This document shows positions 46,922 to 59,557 of a stretch of 64,000 nt of DNA, in pieces. Positions within the stretch are counted from its first letter, which is position 1; each line of letters starts with the position of its first letter. This DNA comes from Nyssa sinensis (lineage: Eukaryota; Streptophyta; Magnoliopsida; Cornales; Nyssaceae), in NCBI GenBank assembly GCA_008638375.1, contig VIRR01000549.1:202668-266667 (forward strand). Direction: 5' to 3'. The position numbers and the translations under genes are program-made. Under the pieces are notes generated by a model. That model worked only from the letters and a program-made list of their open reading frames with translations. It did not search any database and was not told where the DNA came from.

Positions 46922-47824
46922 GTATGGTTTCTTGCTAAGCTAGGAATAGATTTAGCTTTTCCTACCTTTCGATATGTTATTTGAGCTGCTTAGAGGTGTA
47001 TTTGAGGTTAGGAAGTTACTTAAATGGTGTTACTTTGAAGAACCCAGAGTTAGTAATTTGGGGATTTTTGTTTCCGTTGATTTAATTGATGTTTTATTAT
47101 TATGAATACATTTTTCTTGTCTATGTGTTAGATTGCTATGTTTTGATGTGTATTCATGTTGAAATTTTCTTGATATCATGGAGGAAATTTGATTGTTTGG
47201 TGTGGGGGAGCTTTATGGAATTTTAGCATTTTGTGGGTAGTTTAGCATGGTTTTTGTGAATTAATAGTATAGTGGGATTGTAGCTTGAATGTATCTTGAT
47301 GTGTGTAGCCATAGTATATGCATGTAAATGTTGTTTTGGAAGTGTAAAATTATGCATTTTTTAGGGTGGAATGCAATACTTAAAAAGGGGTACACCATGT
47401 GTTTGATGAAATTTCACATTGAATTTGCATGATGAAATCATGACATTTTGGCATAAAGTGATTCTTTGAAAACATGGTGTGAGTGGGGCACGTGGTGCCG
47501 AACATTATAAGGGTGCAGATCCTGTGGTGAAAAACTCAAAATTCGGCCGTTGGTACTCCTTTCCATCGGGGGCGCACCGAAAAGGAGACATACGTGGTGG
47601 TACTCATGCCAGCGGGGAAGGACCGTATCATAAGACATGGGTGTGGCATAGAGTTTGCATGTGTGTGTCATGCATGATGCCTTTGCATTGCATTGATCAT
47701 TGGGGAGGGAATTGCATGGTTTAGAAATGCACACTTGCACATGCCACGTCCCAGATTTGTTTCTAGCATTAGGTTGTGATCATACCAGCAGTTGAGCTGA
47801 CCCATTCGTGGGATACCATTTCAG
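46922..47824 (+). other. Predicted leader intron in the Y LTR
   Basis: Donor TTTAG|GTATGG at 46922, branch-like GAGCTGAC near 47793-47800, acceptor CCATTTCAG at 47823-47824 (903 bp). The 3' LTR keeps the same donor (58398) and acceptor (62312-62313) even though X3 has since inserted between them. The acceptor region aligns with that of X-family LTRs. Confidence 0.5.
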
Positions 47825-48397
47825 ATGAGACCCCGGATACTTGAGACTTGTGCAAGGCTTGAAGGACGGGAGGACTTGGGCTTCTTTGAAGATTTGGCCC
47901 TTGGGGCACTTTTTGGATGTATGGGCATAAGCCTAACTTCTTGTATTTATTTTTGGACATGTACTTATTTTGTTCTATACTTGGAGGAAGATGTAAACCT
48001 TAGGCCTTGGGCCATTGTAAAATGTATGGGTTGAGACCCAAGTAAGTGCTTGATATTTCATTTAATATCTTATATGGATGCATGTTGAATTATGGAGTTG
48101 TGGCCACCGGGTGAGGGTGGGTTGCTTACTTAATTATGCATGTGAATTTTGTGAATATTAGGTGATGAAAACACTTAGAAAAAATAAGGGAAGTTATGCC
48201 CAAATTTCCGGAAAACTTGAACACTAGACATGTGTGTAAAACACCCTTGAAATGAGGGAAAAAACGGCTGAAAATGGGGGTTTAAATCCTGGGAAAAACT
48301 GGGCTGAAATGGGTGGAAAAATGGCTTAAAAGACTTAGAAAGAAAAATGGAAAAATAGGAAAATGTGGGGCAACAAATAGAGGAAATTTCTCTCCGT

Positions 48398-48423
48398 ATT
48401 TTCACTGTAGCTACAGTGAAAAT
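48398..48423. repeat. Perfect 26-bp palindrome in the Y 5' LTR
   Basis: ATTTTCACTGTAG is followed immediately by its reverse complement CTACAGTGAAAAT, with no spacer. It is identical at 62885-62910 in the 3' LTR. Confidence 0.95.
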
Positions 48424-48487
48424 GCAGAAAAAAAAATCAGAAATGGTTGCAGTAGTTTTAGGGAAAAATCAGAAAATCAGACAGCAG

Positions 48488-48960
48488 CTCAACAACCCCA
48501 GCCGCGCGCGCGTCGCCCAGCCCCTGCGCCCACGCCCGCGCGCGAGTGGTCTGCCCCTGCGCGCACGTGGCCTGCCCCTGCGCGCGCTGCCTTGTCTGCC
48601 TCGCCCCCCTCCTACGCGCGCGTGCGCGCCCTTGGCCCTGCGTGGCCTGCTTCTGTCCCACCTGCTATCCCGTCCTGTTTCGCCTATCTTTTGGCCACCT
48701 TTTTGAGTCATTTTTGGGACACCTTTTGGGCCATATTTGGACAATATTTTGGGCCATGTTTGACCAATTTTTGGGCCATGTTTGGGCCCATTTAGGGGCT
48801 GTTTTAGAGATCTTTTGGGGCCATGTTTGGCCACCAATATGGGCTGTGTTAGGCCCTCTTCTTTAGACGATTTTTGGTGGGTTTCTTGGCCCACTTGGGG
48901 ACTATACCTTGGACCATTTTTGGGGCGGTTTGCGACATCCATCTTGGGAAATTTTTGGGG
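48488..48960. repeat. GC-rich island and degenerate TGGGCC repeats in the Y LTR
   Basis: 48488-48660 is made of gcgcgc and cctgcgc words. 48690-48960 is a degenerate tandem of about 20-bp units built on ttttgggccatgtttgg. The 3' LTR has the counterpart at about 62990-63480 with much divergence in the GC-rich half. Open frames here are compositional. Confidence 0.7.
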
Positions 48961-49159
48961 CTAATTTGAGACTATTTTTAAAGACCATTTTCAAACATAA
49001 CTTAAATTAATTGGAACACACGTCGGGGTAAGGGTTTAGCTTTAATTTGAGGGAATAATGGGTGAACTTCAATTTAATTTACTTAATTGCTAATTATTTA
49101 TTTCTTTTCATTTCTTTTCACTCACCCCTGGGTTGGTGGAAATCCGAGGCGTGACAACG

Positions 49160-49173
49160 TGGTATCAAAGCTT
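49160..49173 (+). other. Element Y primer-binding site
   Basis: TGGTATCAAAGCTT, three bases after the 5' LTR end, is a variant of the tRNA-Met primer site TGGTATCAGAGC used by many plant LTR elements. Confidence 0.85.
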
Positions 49174-49217
49174 AGGTTCAAATACCTAGAGACCGTGGGA
49201 TGTTGTTAGACACAATA

Positions 49218-49947
49218 TGTAATACCCCTAAAATTTGACATGACCCAATTATATTCTGACCTAATAAAAGTAGGTTCAGACATTGATGATTCGAGATAAC
49301 CTAAAATACCGTAAACCATGATTGGATTAATTATTAGAAAATATAAAATTTATCCAGACCATTGAAAATAAGAAATGCTAGGGAAATTAATTAACCCAGC
49401 CGATCGAGTGCCGAAATGGATAAATGGAATTGATACAGAAAATTTTATTATGCGAATAAAATAAATAAAATGTAAGACACGAACGGTGACTTAAAATTGG
49501 TAAAATAAATACTAATGATACCGAGTCCCAGTTTTATGCCAAATTGGATGGCGTTAACATAATTTAATATTTTGAAATGGAAATAGTATATATATAAAAT
49601 ATATAGAAATTATATTTTATATAATTGAAATAAAATTATCAAAGACACAAAATGTAAGAATATATGTAAAATATATGGAAGTATATTTTATATATTAAAA
49701 TAATGAAAGGAAAGTGACACATATATATGTACATGTAATTAGGAGCTTCGAGAAGAAGCTGTTGGAAGAAGGGACTACATTATAGGTAGAAGCTTCAAAG
49801 GAAGCTATTGGAAACCGAGATAAGATAAGAAAGGCAAGAGAAGGTCGGTGCTCAATCCAGATGGTCATAGAAGCCACTGGAAGGACTTTTAATCAAAAGA
49901 GAGAGAAAATTCGAGAGGCAACCGACACTTCTGGACTATCTTTCTCT

Positions 49948-49986
<39 letters not shown>

Positions 49987-52900
49987 ATAGGGAGATGGAT
50001 ATATCTCGGTAGAAAAATTGGAGAGAAAAGAGAGATTGATTGAGCATTGCCGAGAGCAGTATGGTTTGGAAGGGTGGACGCCCTCGCTGCAAGCGATCAA
50101 TTCTACATTTGGTTTAGCAAGGTTCTGTAAGCAGCGTTGATCACTGAGTTGGACTTCGAGGCTGAAGTCCCTGCGGCTAAGACGATCCGTCGGGTTAAAA
50201 TCGAGCAGATTGGATTTTCTAATTCGATCGTATCCGTGTTTGGAGGTGATCGATGGGTGTATTGGTGTAACGTTGGAGACATTTATGGCAAGACAAGGCA
50301 GGAATTGGAGATACAGAGGCCGATTCAGGAGAAGCTTTGCAACAGGTATATATTTGTGTAATGGTGCAAAGAGGGAAACGGCAACAGCAGCGCGCAACAG
50401 CAGTGCACAGCAGCGGGGGGAGAAGACAAGCTCTGTCACTATATCTTTCGTTTTAGGCTGCCAGAATTACGTTTGATGCATATAATGGGCACGAGCTCTG
50501 ATTTGGTTGTTGCACTATTGTATCTTTGGGCGTTGAGATTGAGCAGGTGTGTAGCGAAGTTACTGGAAACAGGGATATGTGTATGGTTGTGTTTGTGTAG
50601 CGGTGCGGTGCGGTAGGGGAGGATTCTGCCGTGAGGATTGGTTTAAGCAACATATTGGTGTTGGGTTGAATTGATGGAAATGGAGGATCCCTAGCAGTAG
50701 CGCAGTAGTAGCAAGTATGGACGATGTAGAACTTGGTTAATTTAGCAAATATTCAGAATTGGGGAGATAAGTGATTGGGTTTGGGAGTGAGATGGCAGTA
50801 GCGGGGCAGTAGTGTAGCGGTGCAAGTTGTTGGGATTTCTTGTTCAGGTTGTGGATCCTGATATAGCTCGGAACTCTGTGTGTGTGTGGATGTTGCAATT
50901 TTGTGGAGATGGACATTCTAGCAGAAGAGGTGATGACAAGAAAAATTTGTAGCAGATGTAGCTGATTGTTTGGGCTTAAAAATGAGCTAATAAAAGCAAC
51001 AGAATAAAGATTGAAGAAGAGGAAATCAGTAACTAAAGTTCTGATTCCAAACTGTCGGATAAATCCAGTGGTGACTGTGATGCCAAAATCAATGCTGGAA
51101 AAATGAATGGACGATGGCTGCAACACGAACACGCGAGATCTTCCTTGGAATTTAAGAATTAGGTTTTCTTTTTTGGGAATTTAAGGGTCAGTTGGTGAGA
51201 ACTTTGGGTTTTGATGATTTGTTTAAGTTGTGATGGAGAAGTTGGTTCACATTCAGCTATAGAGACGAGCTGCACTTGATGAAAGAAAATCTGAAATGCC
51301 CTATGGGATTCAGGCAGATACAGAGGACATTGAGCTGAGGGGAAATTAGTCTTGAAGGAACAGGGGCTTGGTCTGGGTATTGAAGACTCTAATCTATTGA
51401 CATTCAATTGGCCTGTGTCAGTGTGACAATACAAGAATTGGGGATTCTCGCAGGGGAATTTAAAGAAATTCAATCAGAGCAAGGTCCATTGACTAAGGGA
51501 AGTAATGCAATATTAGTTGCAGCTTCAGCCTTGTGGTGGTGTAATCGTTGGAGGCTATGGATGTTAACCTTGCTTGTAGAAATTGGAGCTACTGATTTGG
51601 AAGACTCTGCACAGTAATCTAATGAGAGGAAGGGAAAGTTCTTCAATATCTAATGGATGGGAGGATAAAGGGACGGATTCTGTTAGGATCATCATCTACT
51701 TGGGGGAAAAAGGTTGAAAAAGCTGATGAAACTGGATTTAAAATGGCTGGCCGACTCGATCAACCTGCCGGTGTGTTTTATTCAACTGCTGAACCGTGGA
51801 CTGAAGATCAACCTCAACTCTGGATGCACGAGAATTTGGTTCACGCTTGACTGCAAATTCTCCAAAGATTGGCTGTGAATGGAGATAAGCGTAATATTCA
51901 GGTGAGTAACTCGGACTCCTGACTTGGTGTATATTTTCTGTACTATCTAAATCCGTATATTATACTACTTTATATGCTAAACTGTTTTATGCATTGTACT
52001 GTTTTAATGCATATGCTTTCATGCATACTTATTGTATTGCATTTCTTGTGGCATGATTCTGTTCTATCTTGCCTTCTAATATATCCTATTGATTCTGTTC
52101 GGGTCTGTTTTTCCGTCACTCGTGCTTTGGAGTCTGATTTGATTCAGTTTGATATGTTGAGTCTTACTCTAGGCCCACCACAAGATTGAGCAGTTTTATG
52201 CCAGAGTCTGACCCAGAGGGTAGAGGCCCAACGAGTCGTCCGCTTATGGGTAGTTGGGAAAGACTTATCTGTATGATTGGCATTCTGTTTAGTTTCTGTC
52301 CCGCTCAATTCTGTTCTGTTCCGCTCTGATACTGACCCTAGAAGGTAGAGGCCCCACGAGTCGTTCGCTTATGGGCAGCTGGGGAAGGTTCAAGCATTTG
52401 ATACTATGCCTTTGATTGATTGGTATTATGTTCTGTTCAGTTCTTTTTAGTTCTAATCTATTTTGTCCGTTCTGTTTTGTTCTGTTTAATCTGATCTATT
52501 CTATTCTATTCTGATCTGATCTGTTTGAGCTGCATTGTTCTATTTGAGCTGCATTTGGAGCATACATGTATATATGAACTGGTTTTGAAACCCATGGCAG
52601 GAACCTATGTTACTCACTGAGTTTGTTTAAGCTCATTCCATTTATCTAACATTTTTCAGGAATCATCTCCATTGGATTAGAAAGCACAATGACATGATAC
52701 GTGTAGACTGAAAGACATTCTCAAGTGAGGATCTGATAGCAATAAAATGTGGAGACTTGGGTTCTGATGGATTGACTCTGGCTATTCAGGTGAGTCTGAT
52801 GATATAGTTGACTCTATTCATATACAATAGATGTGTAAGGACATGGCTCATGGTAATGGTACTCTAGAGAAATTTGATATGCTCTGTGTTATATATTGTG

Positions 52901-53161
52901 ACTCTATGGCTACAGTTATTAGTTGTTTAGTTTTAGACTTACTCTGTGGTACATACCTCTGTGGTATTTATAGAAGAGTTGCATTTCCGAGATGTGAAAG
53001 GTTTTAATTTTCGCTATTCTGACCCTACATTTGGAATGCAATTCATCGTAAGGTTCAGAAGATTGCCTTTGGTTGGTCGCATTGTCGGTCGGAGACTGGC
53101 AAGGCGGCTAACTGGCATCACATCTTCAGCATCCGCGTAGGGTGGGGTGCGAGATGTGACA
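49218..53161 (+). mobile_element. Solo LTR Z (3944 bp), nested in element Y
   Basis: Starts TGTAATACCCCT, ends GCGAGATGTGACA, with a perfect TSD caata (49213-49217 and 53162-53166). It lies 40 bp downstream of the Y primer site. It holds a (TA)n(TG)n tract near 49950-49988, an internal direct repeat of about 60 bp (52208 and 52328, core acgagtcgt-cgcttatggg), and predicted leader splice sites: CAG|GTGAGT at 51902, TTTTTCAG at 52658-52659 (758-bp intron) and a further donor CAG|GTGAGT at 52790. The end is related to Z'. Scattered short frames show no protein family. Confidence 0.93.
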
Positions 53162-53166
53162 CAATA

Positions 53167-55189
53167 GGACCACGACACATGATTTAAATTTTTTTTTTTA
53201 GTGAACATTGTGTAATGTGTGGATTTTGATAGCTTAGTATTGGAGTCCTAGTATGAGAATACTTGACGATGGATAGGTGTTGTTGAACACCATAGGACCC
53301 TCGATGAGGGCATCTGACTTAGTGTAAGCTGTCAGTGGTATGTGATAGGACCTTGTGTGCTAGGTGGTTATTTTTATTGGAAACATGACTTGTTGCGATC
53401 ATGTGTTAGTTGAGGATAGACTAGGATGCGTGATTAAGTAATTTGATGCAGTGTAATGTATGATATGAATGGTATATAGATTGGTATGACCGTATATTTT
53501 ATGGGATAGGCCGTATGCCTAGTTATTGGAGATATAGGTTGTGCACCTAGTTATCCTTATAATAGATTGTATGCCTAGTTAATTATGAGGTAGGCGGTGG
53601 GCCTAGTTATATACCTTATTGGCTGTGTTCTCATGTATATGTGTACGTTCTTAGGATGGGTTGTGTATTTGCATTGCTTATGTGGTTGGCCACGTGTTGG
53701 CTGTTGATTATGGCTTGTTGATTTTATATATATGTATGCTAGGTTAGTAACCGATATTCATGGGTAATAGTACTATGAGTACGTTATCTATACAGACTGG
53801 ATTGGTATCAGGTCTTGCGTTATAGTTGATGGATGGCGCCCCATCAGCTAGTAACAAAAGGAGCTGTCATCCATGAAAGGTTATCACCTAGCTATAAAAG
53901 TAAGGAATGATAAAATAATTATAAAACCTTAAATGAACAAATGCCAATGAGGTAGAAAACTATAAATAAAATGACAAATAAGGCCTTAAAATGCTAAAAT
54001 AAGAATTTAGACTTGTGGAGATTTTTGTGTATGGCCTGTATAGTGGATATTCCGAGTATTTGTGCCAAAAGTTTTAAGGATATCATTGTGTTCAACTCTT
54101 TTGTGGAGAAATGTATTATTTTTGGATGGCATTCACCTAGGGTTGAGTATTGGTAGGCTAGTTGAACACTATCATGGCTGGAAAATGTGAATATTGCGTC
54201 GTTTAAATGGATTCCCTCCTTGCAAAAGACTGTGTTAGAACTCGGTGTTAACTGGTTAGTGTAAATAATGGAGAGAGATGGTTGACTTGAGTTGTATAAG
54301 TATTGATTAAGCAAGTACGTCTAAGAGATGTGATAGGTTCTCAAGCGATGGTTGATGGTCTTTTGTCTAAGGAAAAATTGTGTAAATAGGAATAGTTTGA
54401 AAATAATATTGTTATGGATTAATCCATATTACGATATAATTGGATTTTGATTTCGTGCTTAGGATGAATATTGAATTGGAATACGGAGGCGAATCTGAAA
54501 GTAGGGGCTGTAATGATTCCTTTATTGAATTGGAGTCGGTTATATTATGGTAGACTGTGGATGTAACCTAGAGATAAATGTTATTGTCTTACCTAGTTCT
54601 AGAAGATGATCGATACTAGATATGATAAGCAGAGTGGGGTGATTTAGTGAACTTATGAATGTAAACTTTGTGAAAATAATGAGTTGCATGAATTGGGCCA
54701 AATTGAGGTGTCAGTTAGGAACCTAGTTCTAGTTTAGTTTACAAGACTGATTCCAGAATTGTGATTGAAAAAAAAAAAAGTAAGCATTGATTGTTGTTTT
54801 GGAGGAGATTGTGTATCGAATTAAGAGTTGGATGATACGAATTTCTTGAATATGAATCTTATGTTTAAGATGCAATTGTGTGAATGTATTTGGAGTGAAA
54901 ATATTGAGGTTGAGGCACTTGAACTTGAGAGCTTGCATTGTTGTACGAAAAAGTGAATGGTGGTTTTCACTTGTCATTTAGAAATACGTGGGTAAAGGTT
55001 ATGAATGAGTCTGATTGATTTGGATAGAATTATAAATGATTGTGTTGTCTGGATCTATATAATAAATGTTGCACTTGGGAGATTTTACTTTATTTAGGGG
55101 CTTGCGACGATTGCCACATTCTACTATCGTAATGGTTCACTAGTTGGGGTAGTGGGATACTAATGAGGATCTATAGAGATTGCTTGATA
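53167..55189 (+). other. Degraded 5' internal region of element Y (gag expected here)
   Basis: This is where gag should lie, but no Gag motif or zinc knuckle could be read. Around 53500-53620 a phrase cctagttat is repeated several times. The region is AT-rich and heavily mutated. Confidence 0.5.
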
Positions 55190-56190
55190 GGGATAGCTGA
55201 TTGCATTCTTTCTTTTGAGTTCATTATACTTGGCATGTCTATTCTTGATGTTATATTAGGGGTGGATTGGTTGTTGCTATTCGGGTAAGTATAAACTATT
55301 ACAGGGGGAGAATGACTGTATGTACTCCTGAGGGAGGTAGCTTGTAATTCACGGGGGATCGTGGAGATTTTTTTTAGTACCACCTTATATGACTCTAGAA
55401 GTTTGGGAAGTCAGAGTTAGTTGTTGGCTAGTTTGATAGCAGATAGAGAGGGAGCTATAGCGAGCGTGTTACCACCAGTAGTAGGCGAGTTTCCAAATGT
55501 TTTTTCGAATGACATGACTAGTTTTCCACCGAGGTGAGAGATAGAGTTCATGACAGAGGTTATCCCAGGCATTATGTCTATTTCTCCTCCACCTTACTAT
55601 ATCGCCCTACTTGAGTTGAGAGAAAGTTGAGGGAGCAGTTGATTGATTTGGAGGGTAAAGGTTTTACTTGTCCTAGTACTTCGCTGCGAGATGCTTTGGC
55701 ATTGTTCGCGAAGAAGAAGGATGTGACATTACGTCTGTGTATGGATTATAAGAGATTGAATCGGGTTGTTATCGAGGATAAGTGACCGTTATCGAAGGTA
55801 GATGACTTGTTTGGCTAGCTTAGGGGTTCGAGATGTTTCTTGAGGGTCGATCTTAGATCTTAGATCAGGGCACTATTAGTTGAAAGTATGGGAGGAAGAC
55901 GTGACGAAATAGTTTTTCACACTCATTGTGGGCATTATGAGTTGTAGTGATACCATTCGATGTGACGAATGCCCCGACGACATTTACGGGCTTGATGCAT
56001 CGCGTTTTTGGTCCTTATCTAGATCAGTTGGTTGTGGTGTTTGTTGATAATATCTTGATTTATTCACCTTCTGAAGATGGGCATTTCTTTCACGTACGGG
56101 TCGTGTTACAGATTTTAAGGCAGCACCGTTTATTTGCTAAGTCTTCAAAGTGTGAGTTTGGCTATAGGAGTTGTAGTTCCTAGGCCATGT
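55190..56190 (+). pseudogene. Element Y protease/reverse transcriptase remnant
   Basis: Near 55235-55275 the protease end ILDVILGVDWLL is readable. About 55470-55600 carries the PR-RT linker (VVGEFPNVFSND). From about 55620 the RT follows: LREQLIDLEGKGFTCPSTS, LFAKKKDVTLRLCMDYKRLN, KVDDLFG with in-frame stops, then an open stretch at 55947-56183 with PFDVTNAPTTFTGLMHRVFG and VVVFVDNILIYS. The active site is FVDN instead of the usual [YF]xDD, a catalytic Asp to Asn change. At least three stops and frame changes are present. Sequence after 56190 (RNase H, integrase) is not recognisable. Motifs fit the Del/Tekay group. Confidence 0.88.
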
Positions 56191-57686
56191 TGTGTCGGGT
56201 AGTCGAGTGTTTGTGGATCTTTCTAGGATGGACCTTGTTATGTGATAGGGAGGTTAGAACTCGACTTGATTAGACTGGTTGAGATTATATGATAGGGTGA
56301 GTGTTGGTTGCTTTAGTATATGAAAACCGTACGATATGTGGTATACTGGATTATTGATGAACTGGGACTAGATGCTTATATCTATACAGTAGACCGAATG
56401 AAATTAAGAAGTAGATTATGTGCTTGTTGTTTGGGAGATAAGCTGGAAGCCTGGATATCTATAGGGTTGGGTGTATACCTAGTTACCTATATAGCAGGTT
56501 GTATGCTTATTTATGTACATGTATAATCGGGAGATGGATCTTGTAATTGGATATTGATACTATGGGTTACGTATTAGCTATAAAATGTTGCATGCTAATT
56601 CCATATATGCATACTGATTTAATAACCGTTATAACACTACGATTATGATTTTTTTTTACAAACTGATTTGGTAAGTAATGCATGTATAAGAGTAGGTTTG
56701 AACGTATTTATATGTACATGTGTTATGATAAATTTGAATGAGGATTGATGTATATTCATGATTGAAATTGGTGAAGAGTTTCGCTAAAAATCTTAATGGA
56801 TATGAGACTTTAATTAATATATTGACTAGAATGATGATTGGTTGGAATAGCCTTGGGCGAAAGTGGGATATTATTTTTTTTTACATTCTCTGGGGTTTTA
56901 AAATTTTAAAACCTTGAGGTATTACCTTTGATTTCATGTTTGGAAAACATAGACTACGTTATCTACATTGTGATATCTGATGGTATATGTATGATTGAAA
57001 TTAATAGGTTAGTCTTTAATAATGCACGACACTTAGTCTCGATTGTATATAGACTATGGTGGATGATAATGGTTTTACTTTAAAATTATGATGTTGACGT
57101 CTTATGGATGATTATAGTGATTGGAGGATATTATATTACTAAATTACATTGAAATGCAATTGATATGTTGATGACATTGTGATGAAATACTAGATGATTT
57201 CATGGCTTGATTTGAGGTTAATGAGATGGTCATCACAAGTGTGAGAGATTATAAGGGTCCTTGTGAACATTGAGGCTTTCCCTTTACTTTTATTATTATG
57301 TTGCATTACTGAGATGGGTCATGATACTTGGGTGGATTTGGAGAATTGGCATTGATGAGCTAACATGTTTGAGAATTTCATTATGTGTTGTACTATGTGG
57401 AATGAGCCGTTACAGATGGGATCAGAACTAGACCCTAGCAGGAAGTGTGGAGATGGCTGTACACCGTTGCACACTCGCCCAAGTGGACGAGGTTCCTTTG
57501 GGGGAGGGGGTAATGGGTGAGGGTAATGCATTCTGTATCGCCTGGCCGAGGGAAAGGTGGATGATCCATGGGTAAGGCTGCATGTCTCCATGTTACAATG
57601 CATTTTGAATTGATTTTTTTATTATTATTTGGTCAAAGAGTTGTATTTTTAAATTTCGAGACGAAATTTATTTAAGGGGGGAAGGA
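56191..57686 (+). other. Degraded 3' internal region of element Y, ending in the polypurine tract
   Basis: No RNase H, integrase or chromodomain motif could be read. 57395-57600 carries a TRIM-like fragment (gccgttacagatgggatcag, tagaccctagcaggaagtg, then tatcgcctgg) similar to the internal part and second repeat of the TRIM at 45267-45696. The PPT AAGGGGGGAAGGA is at 57674-57686. Confidence 0.6.
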
Positions 57687-59530
57687 TGTAGAGATCTGAA
57701 AAAAATGAGAAATTTTTTTTCGTTTTTACCAGTAGGGCATTGTTCTTGCACGGTTTGCCGGTAGGACATTTTTCATGCACGGTTTTGCCGGTTAAGCATT
57801 TTCATGCATTGTTTTTATTGTTTGACATATTTAGAAGCATATTTAGAGTGTGTCATAGAATAAAAATATACTTAGAATAATGTGAGGTATCCGCTGTCCG
57901 AAAATTAGCTAAAACAAAAACGGTTTTCGGAATTGGACAAAAAAGGCACCCGAGTGGAACGGGCCTAAACCAACCTCAAATGAAAATTTTTCTTCTAAGA
58001 GTTTTCATTTAAAATAATTTTATGAATATTGGCTAAAACGGAATTTCAATTTGAAGCGTTTAGGAATGAGCTGTAGAGTAACGGGATTCATGGCCTCATT
58101 AAGGACAAAATGGTCATTTTCCCTTGCCCCTTTGATTCCCCACTATAAATACAGCTCATCTAGTCTATCCTTATCACTTTTACGCTTTGAAATTCCAGAA
58201 ATCTTGTCCATATAGAGAGAGGGGGAGAAAAGCCCTAAAATTACATATTTTCAAGCTACCAGAACATGCATTTCGAGGGGGAATTTGGCCAAACTTCCTT
58301 CTGAGAAAGTGTTCAGCTCAACAAGTACTATATACTCACTGAACAGTTTTTCCATTTAGAAAGTACAGCCTTCTCAGTTTAAGAAAAACTGATTTAGGTA
58401 TGGTTTCTTGCTAAGCTAGTAATAGATTTAGCTTTTCCTACCTTTCTATATGTTATTTGAGCTGCTTATAGGTGTATTTGAGGTTAGAAAGTTACTTAAA
58501 TGGTGTTACTTTGAAGAACCTAGAGTTAGTAATTTGGGAATTTTTGTTTTCGTTGATTTAATTGATGTTTTATTATTATGAGTAGCATGTTTCTTGTCTA
58601 TGTGTTAGATTGCTATGATTTGATGTGTATTCATGTTGAGATTTGCTTGATATCATGGAGGAAATTTGATTGTTTGGTGTGGGGGAGATTTATGGAATTT
58701 TAGCATTTTGTGGGAAGTTTAGCATGGTTTTTGTGAATTAATAGTATAGTGGGATTGTAGCTTGAATGTATCTTGATGTGTGCAGCCATAGTATATGCAC
58801 GTAAATGATGTTTTGGAAGTGTAAAATTATGCATTTTGTGGGGTGGAATGCATGACTTAAAAAGGGGCACACCATGTGTTTAATGAAATTTCACATTGAA
58901 TTTGCATGATGAAATCATGACATTTTGGCATAAAGTGATTCTTTGAAAACATGGTGTGAGTGGGGCACGTGGTGCCGGACATTATGAGGGTGCAGATCCT
59001 GTGGTGAAAAATCCAAAATTCGGCCGTTGGTACTCCTTTCCATCGAGGGGCGCACCAAAAATGAGACATACGTGGCGGTACTCATGCCAGCGGGGGAAGG
59101 ACCGTATCCTAAGACATGGGTGTGGCATAGAGTTTGCATATGTGTGTCATGCATGATGCCTTTGCATTGCATTGATCATTGGGGAGGGAATTTGTAATAA
59201 CCCGAAAAAAAAAAATTTTTTTTTTTTTGATATGAAAATTTTCTTGGTTATTAAATAATTTTATTATTATTATTATTATTGGTATTCTTAGTACATGTGT
59301 GTTATATATATATATATATATGTATAAGTGGTATGCATGTGTAAAATGAAGTATATGCAAGTGTATATACAAATATATATATATATATATATATAAATCT
59401 GTGGGAATGTGTGTGCATGTGGATGGACATATGTATGTATGTATATATGGCAGTGTGTGTACAACCGACCTAGTGTGTGTGTGTCTAGTGTGTGTATATG
59501 AGTGGATATGTATATAGGTATAGATGTAGA

Positions 59531-59557
59531 GCAGCTTTGCATTTAATGCAAAGCTGC
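59531..59557. repeat. Perfect hairpin in LTR X3
   Basis: Same 13-bp arms as in X1 (GCAGCTTTGCATT and AATGCAAAGCTGC), with T instead of A as the central base. Confidence 0.9.

Larger units (their letters stand above)
46203..49156 (+). repeat. Element Y 5' LTR (2954 bp)
   Basis: TGTAGAGATCCG...GGCGTGACA. It includes a unit of about 30 bp repeated three times (46245-46335, core ccggtagg-cat, then tgcacggtttt), a TATAAATA box at 46670-46677, a predicted leader intron 46922-47824 (TTTAG|GTATGG to CATTTCAG), a block at about 47450-47950 shared with X LTRs, a perfect 26-bp palindrome at 48398, and a GC-rich then TGGGCC-rich 3' part. Confidence 0.93.

Noticed and set aside
48313..48942. Several frames of 100-160 codons on both strands in the GC-rich part of the Y LTR
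   Set aside because: Frames overlap on both strands, are made of Pro/Ala/Arg-rich low complexity or TGGGCC repeats, and sit inside an LTR.
49936..50439. A 167-codon minus-strand frame inside LTR Z
   Set aside because: It contains a His/Thr run from the (TG)n tract and no recognisable domain. It lies within a solo LTR.
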